From NCBI GenBank assembly GCA_028641055.1, contig CM054062.1, positions 139,914,682 through 139,978,681 of the forward strand: a stretch of 64,000 nt of DNA. The letters run 5' to 3'. Source of the DNA: Alopecurus myosuroides (Eukaryota > Streptophyta > Magnoliopsida > Poales > Poaceae). The position numbers and the translations under genes were made by a program. Every line of letters starts with the position of its first letter. The stretch's first letter is position 1. The notes beneath the pieces were generated by a model. The model saw only the letters and a list, made by a program, of their open reading frames with translations. It did no database searches and was not told the DNA's origin. Positions 48,079-60,000 of this stretch are shown here, in pieces.

Positions 48079-50328
48079 GTACTTAATAGCAGCATGATTA
48101 GTATGAATAGTAACTTTAGAATCAACAATATACTACCTAAATTTATCACAAGCAAAAACTACAGCTAGGAATTCTATCTCAGTGGTAGCATAATTCTTTT
48201 GAGCAGCATCAAGAGTTTTACTAGCATAATGAATAACATTTAACTTCTTATCTACCTGTTGTCCAAGAACAGCACCTATAGCATAATCACTAGCATCACA
48301 CATAATTTCAAATGGTAAATTCCAATCAGGTGGTTGAATAATAGGGCCAGATATTAAAGCCTTATTTAAAATTTCAAAAGATTCTTTACAATCTTCATCA
48401 AAAACAAATAGTACATCTTTTTGAAGAAGATTAGTAAGAGGTTTTGATATTTTAGAGAAATCTTTAATAAACCTTCTATAGAAACCAGCATGACCAAGAA
48501 TACTACGAATAACTTTAACATCCCTGGGACAGGGCATTTCCTCAAGAGTTTCAACTTTAGCTCTATCAACTTCAATACCTCTTTCAGAGATTTTATGTCC
48601 GAGAACAATTCCTTCATTAACCATAAAATGGCATTTCTCCCAGTTAAGAACAAGATTAGTCTCCTCACATCTCTGCAAAACTTTGTCAATATTCTGCAAA
48701 CAATTATCAAAAGAAGTTCCATAGACGGAGAAATCATCCATGAAAACTTCCACGATTTCTTCACAAAAACCATGAAAAATAGCAGACATGCATCTTTGAA
48801 AGGTAGCAGGAGCATTACATAAACCAAAAGGCATACATCTATAAGCATAGGTTCCATAAGGACAAATGAAAGTTATTTTCTCTTGATCAAGCTTTTTAAC
48901 AACAATTTGGGAAAACCCAGAATAACCATCAAGAAAGTAGAAATGAGTTTTCTTAGACAACCTTTCTAACATTTGATCAATAAAAGGCAAAGGATAGTGA
49001 TCTATCTTAGTACCCTTGTTAAACTTCCTAAAATCAATGCACATCCTATAAACAACTACTACTCTTTGAGGAATAAGGTCATTGTTTTCATTTGGCACAA
49101 CAGTCATCCCTCCTTTCTTAGGGACGCAATGCACAAGACTAACCCATCTACTATCAGCAATAGGATAAATAATACCAACATCAAGGAGTTTCAATACCTC
49201 ATTTCTTACCACATCCTTCATCTTAGGATTTAAACGGCGTTGATGCTCAACAACTGGCTTTGCATCAGGTTCAATATTAATAACATGCTCACAAATAGTA
49301 GGAGAGATCCCTTTCAAATCATCAAGAGTATAACCAATAGCACCTCTATGTTTCTTCAGTATCCCCAATAATCTCTCCTCTTCTTTATCAGAAAGTTGAG
49401 AACTAATAATAAGAGGATATAATTTCTTATCATCAATATGAGCATATTTAAGATTATCTGGCAAAGGCTTTAAATCAAAAACAGGATCTTCCTTGGGTGG
49501 TAATGTTGTACCCAAGTCTTCCACAGGTAAATTATGTTTCAGCATTGCTGGCTGATGTAGGAAAATCTCATCAATTTCATTCATTTCTTTCATAAAGACA
49601 TCAGTTTCGTGCTCTTCCATGTATTGCTGTAAAGAATTGTTTGGAGCAAGAGCAATAGCAGCCAATTGTTCAACTTTATAATTTTCATTAGGCAGTTCAA
49701 CTTCATAAGGTGCTTTAGCAAATTTGGAGAAATTAAATTCATAAGACTCTCCATCAAACTTTGTAAGAATTTTCTCCTTTTTACAATCAATAACAGCACC
49801 ACAAGTATTTAAGAAAGGTCTACCAAATATAATAGGACAAGTATCACTAGCAGAAGTGCCTAGTACTAGAAAATCAGCCGGATACTTAGTTTTACCACAC
49901 AAGACCTCCACATCTCGAACAATACCAATTGGAGAAATAGTTTCCTTATTAGCAAGTTGAATAATCACATCAATGTCTTCAAGTTCACAAGAACCAGATT
50001 CATGCATGATTTCTTTATAAAGCTCAAAAGGAATAGCACTAGAACTAGCACCAATATCACACAAACCATAATAACAATGATCACCTATCCTAACAGATAG
50101 CACAGGAACACTGGGTTTCCTAGATTTACTAGGATGAGAGACAATATTAGAAGCATCTTCACAAAACATAATGTGTCCCTCTTCTATATTTTCAGAAACA
50201 AGGTCCTTTACTATTTCTACTGTAGGTTCTACAGTTATTTGTTCCTCAGATTCTACAGGTTTCCTTGCACTTTTATTAACCACACTAGCTAACATAGAAT
50301 GTTCTTTTACCTTAGCAGTGAAAGGCAT
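48079..50328 (-). pseudogene. Athila-like polyprotein: protease, reverse transcriptase, start of RNase H
   Basis: The minus-strand frame from 50328 carries the protease motif LCDIGASSSAIP (Asp near residue 91). Reverse transcriptase follows with RMCIDFRKFNKGT, PYGTYAYRCMPFGLCNAPAT and the catalytic FMDDFSVYG near residue 529. RNase H begins MCDASDYAIGAVL near residue 675. A TAG at 48133-48135 interrupts RNase H; the same frame is open again to the insertion point at 48079 and then joins 22858. The ATG at 50328 is only the first Met of an uninterrupted stretch, because the frame upstream contains a stop (see gag). Reverse transcription and proteolysis would be its roles; the copy is inactive. 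Confidence 0.93.
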
Positions 50329-51145
50329 TTTCTCAATATAAGGTTCAGGGACAATAGACTCAACAGTATGAATTTCTATATATCTAGCAGGAACACAATT
50401 AACAATATCTTTATAAGGAGCATGGTACTTGTCTTATTCCTTTTTAGGAATCTCAAAATAAGAAGCAAAAGCCTTATATAAGTTTGCAACAACTTGAGAA
50501 TCAAGACCATAAGCAGTACTAACATTCAGATGACATAAAGGTTTTAATGCATTCATAATCATAATTCATACCTGACTTTCTACCTTTGTCATTCTCCCAT
50601 GCTTCAGTGTTTTCTTGAGTACGGTCAAGAAGATCCCATTTAGCTTCATCCTTCATACGTGTAAATGATCCGGAACAAGAAGCATCCAATAAATCCTTAT
50701 CATGAAGAGGAAGCCTTGCACAGAAATTATTAATAACATTATTACTGGGGAGCTCATGAATAGGGCATTTGAGCATTAGTAACTTAAATCTCCCCATGCT
50801 TGGGCAATACTCTCTCCGTCATGAGACCAAAAATTATATATATAAATCCGATCTCTATGGATTTCACTTGGAGGATAGAATTTAGAATAAAAGAGAGGTA
50901 CAATTTCCTCCCATTCAATAGTCTGGCTATTTTTCAGCAGTTTGAACCATTCAGAGGCTCGGCCTGTTAATGACATAGAAAATAGTTTCCTCTTCACTTG
51001 GCTCATTGTAATACCTGCACACTTGAACAACTCGCATAATTCATGTCGAAAGAGCAAATGATCACCAGGATGGACATTTCCATCCCCTGAATAGCATTTA
51101 TCCATAACATGTTTAACAATCTTTATAGGTATTTTATAGGGATCC
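50329..51145 (-). pseudogene. Athila-like gag, main part, with frame changes
   Basis: The segment nearest 51145 starts with DPYKIPIKIVKHVMDKCYSG and contains the retrotransposon Gag block RASEWFKLL and YSKFYPP, the typical fold of Athila-type Gag. At about 50790 the reading frame changes after SIAQAWGDL; a second open stretch (50519-50797) carries CPIHELPSNNVINNF and AKWDLLDRTQENTE. A further change occurs near 50520, and an in-frame stop lies near 50430 before the polyprotein continues toward 50328. So at least two indels and one stop have accumulated. The true N-terminus lies across the Tat insertion at 61790-61877. Confidence 0.82.
51141..51145. repeat. Left TSD (GATCC)
   Basis: GATCC precedes the Tat LTR and recurs at 61790-61794. 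Confidence 0.95.
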
Positions 51146-51621
51146 TGTCGTGGGATAATCACGGCAGACGTTACCGGGGGTAACTGATCTTGGGGCAAGA
51201 CGACACAGGCGTTTGGGAGAGGGTTTAGCTCAGAGGAAAACATGATGGTACTCGATCTGGCAGCCGGGAATCAAGTCGCCGAGTCTCCGATCTCGATATA
51301 TTAACTCAACTCTCGTGTTACACTGGATGCTCGATATCAAGCGATATTGCTAGAACTCTTGGATCTCTCTTAACCTAACTTAGGGGCCGGTTTATAAAGC
51401 ACCCAAACCCCCTGGCTTGCCCTCCAAGGCGCACCCTGAATCCTACCCGGACACTGCGTATAAAACCCTAACTTTCCTTACCGTAACCCACAACCCGAGT
51501 TACGAGGCCTACAATCCTGGGCCTTCTAGAAGTTCTTTTATCCTTAGCCGGATCTTGCGCAGCGTCCTTTTGGCCGAATTACACCTTGGAGTTGGCCTAC
51601 CGGGTTATCATCCCTCCATCA
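51146..51621 (-). repeat. 3' LTR (476 bp) of the Tat element
   Basis: Direct repeat of 61314-61789. The plus-strand sequence beyond it, GTAGTCCCCAGAATAGCTTG, is on the minus strand a purine-rich CTGGGGACTAC tract abutting the LTR start, which I take as the polypurine tract (51622-51632). Confidence 0.95.
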
Positions 51622-52010
51622 GTAGTCCCCAGAATAGCTTGGGCTTCACAGGATCCTCTTTGAAGTGCACGCTATTCCCTGCAAAATTATCAAACTTACA
51701 AGTTCAATGGAGGCCGGGTTACATTGCTTTGATAAACAGCTAGGCCTAACTCCACGGCGGCCATCTAGTAACCCGGCTTTTTCCAAATCCCTTGCCTAAC
51801 TTTCCGGGCCAACACCTTGACAAAAATGTCAAAGATCCGGCTTGCTTTACTCGATAATTGACCCTGATGTTGCGGAGAAGATCTCCTTCTCATTTTTGTC
51901 CGGATATCCCGGCTAGGACTTAAAGCATATCTCACAAAATCCGCGCAAACAACTGTTATCCCAAAATTTCCGGCTTCCACCCGTTAGAATAAGTTTATCC
52001 GCCCGCACCT
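51622..52010. other. Spacer between Tat 3' LTR and the antisense promoter
   Basis: Apart from the polypurine tract at its left end I see no gene. The small frames here are not conserved-looking. Confidence 0.5.
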
Positions 52011-52018
52011 TATAAATA
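52011..52018 (+). promoter_or_regulatory. TATA box of the antisense gene
   Basis: TATAAATA lies within CCTTATAAATAGATGCC, followed by a C-rich, CT-rich leader (52040-52270) as in plant pol II genes. It faces the gene at 52804-56013, opposite to the element's own transcription. Confidence 0.65.
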
Positions 52019-52277
52019 GATGCCCAGAAGATAACCTAGACCTCAACGCTTCATTCCAACTCTTTCTCCTTTCTCACTGCTCGAGCCCGCGCAACACCGC
52101 CACAGGAATCCCGAGCTCACCACCGGAGCAAACCGCCGCCGGCTACGTTCGTCCTCGAACCACTTCGTGCCGCCGCCAAGCTCCGCCGCCGCGCCTTCAT
52201 CCTGCCTATCGGAGGTTGCAAAGGGGCATTCAGATCACGCCGTCTGCTGCCTCCTCACTAGACTCCAATTCCTTCCA

Positions 52278-52803
52278 GTAAGTTCCTCGTATCCATTAAT
52301 TCAGTCTTGCAATTTTTTGATTTACTCTAGATTGGATCTAGGTCAATCCGCGGGCCGCTTTTCTCGTGGCGCCGGATTTAGATTACTTAGATGCTTGCTA
52401 GCTCGTCCAATAGCCTGATTGATGATCACACACCACCCACCTACCATTATTAATCATCAATCTCTTCGTAGAACCGCCCGGAAGTTTTCCAATCTAGATC
52501 CATTTCATCCCAATTTTCCGTGTATGTCATTGACACCCGGAAAATCCTTCTCTTCCGGTTCTTTTGCTTGCAGTAGATACATGGGCAATCATCCGTCTTC
52601 CTCAAACACCTTTCAATACGTAAGTAACCAATGGCTTCCACAATTACACTTGATACCCGGATAATTCTTGTAATCTTCGCTCTGCGGCATGATACCCAGA
52701 TAATACTTAGTTTTCATATCTTCTTGATACTCCGTGCATATACCCGAATAACCCGGTATTTCCGAGTCTCACTTCCCGTATCTTTTTTCCTTGTGTTTTG
52801 CAG
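52278..52803 (+). other. Putative 5' leader intron of the antisense gene
   Basis: A TCCA|GTAAGTTCC donor (GT at 52278) and a pyrimidine-rich TTGTGTTTTGCAG acceptor ending at 52803 bound a 526-base intron. The start codon lies nine bases into the next exon. Confidence 0.55.
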
Positions 52804-52812
52804 GTTGATCCT

Positions 52813-55800
52813 ATGGCTCCCAAAAGGCAAGGGAAACAGCCGGCCCAGGCGAAGACAACCCAATCCATATCCGCTAATTGGGGGCGATCCATAGTCACAA
52901 AGGCCAAGCTGGAAGAGCTGGCCGAGTTGGGGGTTCTCCCCTCTCAGAAGGACATTCATTGGAGGACGCCGGGTGACGAGACCTGGCCCACACCTGCCGA
53001 GGATGAGGTAATCTGTTTTATAGAGCACGTGACCCCGGGATTCCGTCCTCCGGGTCACCCTTTCTTTCGCGAGGTCCTGAACCATTATGGCCTCAGGACA
53101 TTTGACATAGGGCCTAACTCTATGTTGAATATTACCCACTTCATTGTTCTGTCCGAGTCATACTTGTGCACCCCGCCAAGTTTGGCTCTCTTCATCGACC
53201 TTTTCCAGTGCAAACCGTGCCGCGAAAGTGGTGACGGAGCACTTCTTGCTTGCGGCGGAGTCTCTATCCAGCGCCGCAAGAATTCTCTAATGCCACCTCT
53301 TACTCTTAACTCCCACGTCAAACACTGGCAACTCTCATACTTTTATTGCCGGGACACCTCCCCACCCGGCGAAAAGAGGTTGCCGGGTTACTCAGAGGGC
53401 CTCCTTGACATCTCCGAGAAATTCAATGCTTTCGCCCCTGACTCGGACAGGGAAGCAATCCTGCCTTTACTGGCTAGAATAGCCGTCCTCTCCGCCCAAG
53501 GTCTTCTTGGGCTCAATCTAGTGAAAACTTGGGTTGATTTCCGGATCCAACCCAATTCTATCCGCACCAAATTGATGTGCGAGTACTCGGGGCATGCCAC
53601 GGACGCACTCCGATATTCCACCAAGAGCTTTGCAGCCGGCGACACCAACAAAACCATCAAAGGTTTCCTGACGGAAAGATTGGAAGTCATAAAGAACATC
53701 GTCGGGTTACCTCCATTTACTCGGGAAAATCCGGCTCCAGCGGTAAGACCCGATACTCATATGCTTATTTCCATACTTTGACTAGATACTGCTTTTAATT
53801 CTTACTTTCATCTTTTTGTCTCAGGCTGATGACCCTTTCTGGAAAGTTGAAACCTCCCCCCCCCTCCAAAGACCCGGAAGAGGAAGACGAGCCGGCTAAT
53901 GATGATGAAGGTTCTTATCCGGATCTTGTATCATCTTCACTTGTATCATTTTCCTCCCATTTTAACTTTTTCCATCAATACATACTCGACTCGCAGGGCT
54001 GGAGGACGAAGAAGAGAAGGACGAGGGCGACCCGGAGGCCACCAAATATGATCAGGAAATAACAGTCGGGGCCAAGAGGAAGGCCAGAGGAGTGGTTTCC
54101 AAGGTTCCTTTCTCTTCTATATCCTCTGAACCTTACTCCTTCGATATCATGCGTAGACTTAACCAACAGTTGTCACACTCGTCACACTTGAAGGATCCTC
54201 TCCCGGCCAAACGTAGGGTGACCCGGAGTTCTCCGGGTGAAGATCCCCTTAATCCTGGTATCACCACCTCACCAGTCCACCGGGTCGGTACTCCTCCACC
54301 TCAATCCTCCAAATCCCCTCAACGTCACCCATCTCCCAACCATCCACGTGCCGGGCAATTCCGGGTTCCGCTATCGGTCCCTTTGTCGACTTCATCTGCT
54401 CCCAGCAGCGAGCTCCCACCGGATTACGCTGTAAATACCGGGTAAGTCTTTTCTATTTGACATCCTTTCATACCTGACAATTTTCAATCACTGTTGCTAA
54501 CTGCCTCTCTCCCTTTTCTTTAGCGCTCAAGTCACAGTTAGTGACCCGGAGAACATGGAAACAGATAACCAGAAGACGGAGGAACCAACTGATAATGCGG
54601 ACGCCGCAGCTGGTGATGAGGCTGAAGACGTCCAAGAGCAAGATCCTTTTAATGACCCGGCCCGACAAGAAGCCGGGTCTCCAAAATCGTCTGAAGACGT
54701 GGATGAAGAAATTGAGATCCAAGAGACGAGGACAGATTCCCCAAACCCGGAGAACCAGACGGTCCGGGTCTCGACCCCAAAATCAGGAAAAACTCTTCAT
54801 CCAGAGGCTCAAGCTGCCGGTTCTTCTGGCACCAAGCCTGAAGACATGACATTCCCCCACATGCTTGGTGGCCTTCACACCTTAAGGGCCAAGGAAGAGA
54901 ATATCCTGGAAGCTTTGATAGCAAAACATGAGGTAAATCCGAACAACATTGCTTGTATCCTTATCTAGTCCCCAAGTTCCGGGTGAATTTCTTGATAACT
55001 TGCCTGGAACTTCACAGTATTTCCGACTAATTTATCCCTGTATCTCCACTCAGGACTTCGTGATCCAGTCTGAGAAAAAATTGGCTAAGGCCACCAAGCG
55101 TATTGAAAAGGAGGTGGCTCTGCGTGAGGAGGCCGAGGCTGAAGCCAACAGGAGTGGGAAGATCATGAGAAAGTATAGGAGGAGGGCTCATGCAGCCGAA
55201 GATAGTCTAGTGAACCTTTCTGTCCAGATTGCTGATACGTATCGCGCTTTGCTCGGTATGACTCTTAGCCTAATATTCATAACCCGGGTCATCCGTCTGA
55301 CACATAGCCGGGTTTCCTTACTCGTGTTTTCCTTTCTTTCTGCAGGTCCGGATGAAGTAATGCCGGAAGAAGATGATATTGCCAAGCTGAAGACCATCAA
55401 GATCGTTATCCGGCAACTATGTGCCGGAACCAAATGGATCCTTGAAGAACTACGGTGGCCGGGTGTTGGGCACGTCGACCTGAAGAGGATGCTGGATGCC
55501 TGCTCCACTATTCCCGAGTGGATTTGGTATTGCAAACGCTCGTCCTGCCGGGTTGGGGTAACCCGGGGGCTAGCCCTGGCGAAAGCTTACTTTCCGAAGC
55601 TAGAGTTGGCCAAGCTGATGGTCGGGTTTCCGGAATTCAACCGAGATGGGTCCAAATTTTCCCCGAAGGATTTCAAGGCCATCCAGAAAGAAGTCTGTTA
55701 CTCGTCAAGCGTGATTGCTGACAGCTTGGAGCTCAATTCCATTGTCCCTTCCTATGGTGCTGATGGTGAAGCGATTAAATAGGATCTTCCCAAGCCGTAC

Positions 55801-56013
55801 GATATGCTAGCCCGATGGAAGGAGGAAGCCGCCAAGTTGAGGGAGGAAGCTGCAAAAAAGAAGGCTGAAGCCGACTCTGCGCCTGCCACTTCCACACCAG
55901 TCGTCCCTCCTCCTGCGCGAGCCGGCAATGCTGCTGATCCGGGTGCTGCTGCCACCAATAGTAATAGCAAGGGCAAGGAGAAGATGGACGCCGCAACCCA
56001 GAATACCGAGTGA
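52813..56013 (+). pseudogene. Multi-exon antisense gene of the Tat element (putative gypsy-type transposase-like family)
   Basis: I model coding exons 52813-53742, 53825-53910, 53997-54441, 54524-54932, 55054-55255 and 55346-56013, all with GT...AG introns of 82-121 bases. Phases agree at the last four introns. Exon 1 (310 codons, MAPKRQGKQPAQ) contains the block HPFFREVLNHYGLRTFDIGP and NSMLNITHFIVLSESYL, which resembles the plant family annotated as putative gypsy-type transposon (PF04195). Middle exons are acidic and Pro/Ser-rich; exons 5-6 are Lys/Glu/Ala-rich and probably coiled coil. Two breaks exist: a nine-C run at 53856-53864 puts the downstream acidic frame out of register with exon 1, and an in-frame TAG lies at 55780-55782. 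Antisense ORFs are known in some grass Tat elements; their function is not established. Confidence 0.7.
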
Positions 56014-57055
56014 TACCTGCTACCTAATGCTGTGCCATATGCGTCAGTCGGTCAATAGGCCGTTTAAACAAGTATTTCTTGATGATGCGCCTGTGAGCCA
56101 TTGATGCTGGTACCGAAATTTGTAATGCACTTTAAGTTCTTGATACGCCTTGTGCCTCTTCTGGCCTCCGGATGAACTTGATATTTACCTGGTTTTTGAG
56201 TTTATTCTTGATATCCGACTTTCTTTATGGTTCCTTCTGTGAGACTCGGTTTCCGATTTTCATGGATTTTGACGAGCGGACTTTTCTCTAAGTCCCCAAG
56301 TCCCCAAGACTCGGATGTTTGGGTTTTTTGAGTTTTAGCAACTAAGCAACTTTTCCTTTTTTCAAAATCCCCAGTCCCCGAGACCCAAAATGTTGAGTCT
56401 GGGATGTATGGTTTTTCCAAGGGAACAAGTTGTTTGATGCTAAGCCCAAGCCCAGAGCCGTTTCACATAGGTATTGAAGTTATGCGTGATAAATGTTGAG
56501 TTTCCGGCTATTAGCCCTGTACTCTGCATAACTTGTGGTTTAGATGACCCTTTTGACTATCTTGTACTGTAAGCCGGCTTTCGCGTGGATACCATGTTGT
56601 TACATCTATACGAAAACAGGGTCAGGCAAGTCCCATTGGGCTTCATGGCTGATTGTAATTGTAAGCGAGCAAATCATGCCACTTTAGTGCGAGTCACATC
56701 GAGCTTAAGTAAGAAAAGTCAAGAAAATTTGGCTCCTTTGTCCGGTTATAAGATTGCAGCCGTACTCGTTTGCGAGTAATCGGCCCTTATAACTCATAGG
56801 CATCAAGGCCGGGTCATTGAGTTTGTAACTGTGCTATTCAAGCAATCAGCCCCCAAGACCTAGATATACGCAACATACGGAGAGTGAAGAACGTAAGAAT
56901 AACCACCTCTTTACTTGATATGCGAAAGTTAGGTCAGCAGGCCGCCTCATTAAAAACCCATCCAGTCCCCAAGGGTGCCCCGGATAGGAAAAGAGTGCGT
57001 CTGAAAACCTGCTGCATGTTACATCGTGCAACTCCACTTGGCAATATAGTCTATA
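56014..57055. other. Spacer between the antisense gene and the Tat polyprotein stop
   Basis: No gene is supported. It would hold the 3' ends of two convergent transcripts. Repeated AGTCCCCAAG-like strings (around 56290-56310, 56370 and 56963) are, on the minus strand, near-copies of the element's CTTGGGGACT-type purine tract. Confidence 0.5.
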
Positions 57056-60000
57056 CTAAGTATAGTAGGGACGTAGCTGAGCCACGTTCCATGGTCTGTC
57101 TCTTTCCTGCATAGACGAAGTGGTATGTGTGGTGTCATTAACTGTAGCCGACTCTTCCCTTGCATCTATCAAGTAATACGATCCGTTGTGCAAATTCTGG
57201 CTTATGATAAACGGCCCTTCCCATGGTGGTGATAACTTGTGCTTCCCTTCGTTTGACTGTACCAGACGCAGGACCAAGTCTCCTTCCTGGAAGACCCGGG
57301 TTTTCACGCGCCGGCTATGATACCTCCGTAAATCTTGCTGATATATGGCTGACCTTTCCAAGGCTTGTTCCCTTTGTTCTTCTAACATATCTACGGCATC
57401 CTGCCCGGTCTTCTCGTTCTCTACCTCGACGTAAGCTGATACTCGAGGTGAATCATGAATAATATCACTCGGCAGCACCGCTTCCGCACCATAAACCATG
57501 AAGAATGGTGTCATCTGAGTAGATCTGTTAGGTGTAGTGTTGATACCCCAAACCACGGAAGGTAGTTCTTCGACCCATGCACCCGCAGCCCTGATACAAG
57601 GGACTCGCAGTCGTGGTTTTAGTCCACGAAGTAACTCTTGGTTTGCCCTTTCCACTTGTCCATTGGCCTGCGGATGAGCCACTGATGCTACGTCAAGCCG
57701 GATTCCATTGTTGCCACAAAACTTCTCCATCGCGCCAATGGACATGTTGGTTCCATTGTCGGTAATTATGCTGTGGGGATACCCGAACCGATAGATAATT
57801 CTTTTCAGGAACTTGACTGCTGTGACTGCTTCACAATTGGTGACTGGCATAACCTCGACCCATTTGGTAAACTTATCAATGGCCACCAAAAGATGTGTCT
57901 TCTTGCAAGGTGACATGTGAAAGGGACCAACCATGTCCATACCCCAAACAGCGAACGGCCAAGTTAACGGAATAGTCCGCAATTCCATAGCCGGCACGTG
58001 GGTTTGGCGAGCGTACCTTTGACATCCGTCACATCTTGCAACCAAGCGCTCCGCATCTGCTAGAGCCGTGAGCCAGAAAAATCCGTGTCGATAAGCTTTG
58101 GCCACAAGGGATCTTGTGGATGCATGATGCCCACAATCACCTTCATGGATTTCCTTAAGAATCTGTCGGCCTTCTTCTGGTGCTACACAGCGCAAAAAGA
58201 CTCCTGCTGCACTTCTCTTGTATAACTCCCCATTGATGATAGAATATCCCTTTGCTCGTCTCGAAATTTGCCTTGCTAACACCTCCTGCCGTGGTAACTC
58301 GTCTCGTGATAGGTAGGCCAAAAACGGTTCTGTCCACTCGGGAACAGCGCGTACATTGGCCACAAGCTCCAAATCCGGGTCTTGATTAGCCAGTTCTTCC
58401 TCAGACTCGGTTTTAACTGATGGTCGCCATAATTCATCCAGGAAGACGTTAGGTGGGACCGGCTCTCTGCGCGAGCCGAGTCTAGCGAGGGCGTCCGCTG
58501 CCTCATTCTTTCTTCTGTCTATGTGTTCCACCTCATACCCGGAGAAACATCCTGCAACCCTATCAACCTCTCTGCGGTATGCTGCCATAGTTGCGTCCTT
58601 TCTATCCCAAGTTCCTGATACCTGCTGTACTACAAGGTCCGAATCTCCAAAGCATCGTATCCTCTTAATGTTCATCTCCTTGGCTACCTTTAAGCCGTGC
58701 AATAGGGCCTCATACTCGGCCACGTTGTTGGAACAATCAAAGTGAATCTGTAGCACGTAACTCAATTTGTCTCCTTTGGGTGATGTTAGCACCACTCCAG
58801 CTCCTGATCCCTCATATTGCTTGGATCCATAGAAGTGCATGATCCAAGATTCGGAGTTTGGAGCAAATGTGGTCATGCCTGTGTGTGTCCAGTCATTAAC
58901 GAAATCGACCAAAGCCTGAGATTTAATTGCTGACCTGGGCTCGTAGTTGATGTGATAATCCCCCATCTCTATCGCCCATTTGGCTATTCTTCCCGTCGCA
59001 TCCGAGTTTCTGATGATATCCGACATTGGTATCGAACTTACCACTGTTATGGGGTGTTCCTGGAAATACGGCTTCAGTTTCCGGCTGGCCATAAAGACCC
59101 CAAAAACCAGCTTTTGCCAATGCGGATAGCGTTGCTTTGCCTCTGATAATACCTCGCTGACGTAATAAACCGGTCTCTGGACCGGGTAACCATTCCCATC
59201 CTCTTTACGCTCTACAGCCACTACTGCACTAACGGCTCGGGGGCCCGCTGCTACATATAGCAGCATGGGCTCTTTAGGACCCGGGGCCGCTAGGACTGGT
59301 GCTTCAGATAACTGCTTCTTTAGTGCCTCGAACGCCTCATCCGCCTCTTGATCCCACACGAATTTATCGGATTTCCTCAAGAGCCGGTACAAGGGTATTG
59401 CTTTTTCTCCGAGTCTGGATATAAATCGGCTCAAGGCTGCTACGCAGCCCGTGAGCTTTTGAACATGCTTCAAATTTTCCGGCTTTTTCAGATTCTGGAT
59501 AGCTTTTATTTTATCTGGGTTTGCCTCAATTCCTCTCTCGGAAACGATAAAGCCGAGTAATTTCCCAGCTGGAACTCCGAATACACACTTCGTCGGGTTA
59601 AGCTTCATCTGATACCTCCTCAAATTCTTGAACGTCTCCTTCAGATCGTCGATAAATGTCTCTGCCTTCCTGGTCTTGATAACCACATCATCCACATAAG
59701 CATGGACGTTGCGTCCAATTTGGTCCTCAAAGCACTTATGTATACACCGTTGATAAGTTGCGCCAGCGTTCTTCAATCCAAACGTCATGGTTTTGTAACA
59801 AAAAGCCCCAAAAGGGGTTATAAATGATGTTTTCTCCCAATCCTCCCTCTTGAGCTTAATCTGATGATACCCGGAATATGCGTCCAGAAAGCATAATAGG
59901 TCACTTCCAGCTACTGCGTCTATGATCTGATCTATCCTTGGTAGTGCAAACGGATCCTTTGGGCAATGCTTGTTGAGGCTCGTAAAATCGATGCACATCC

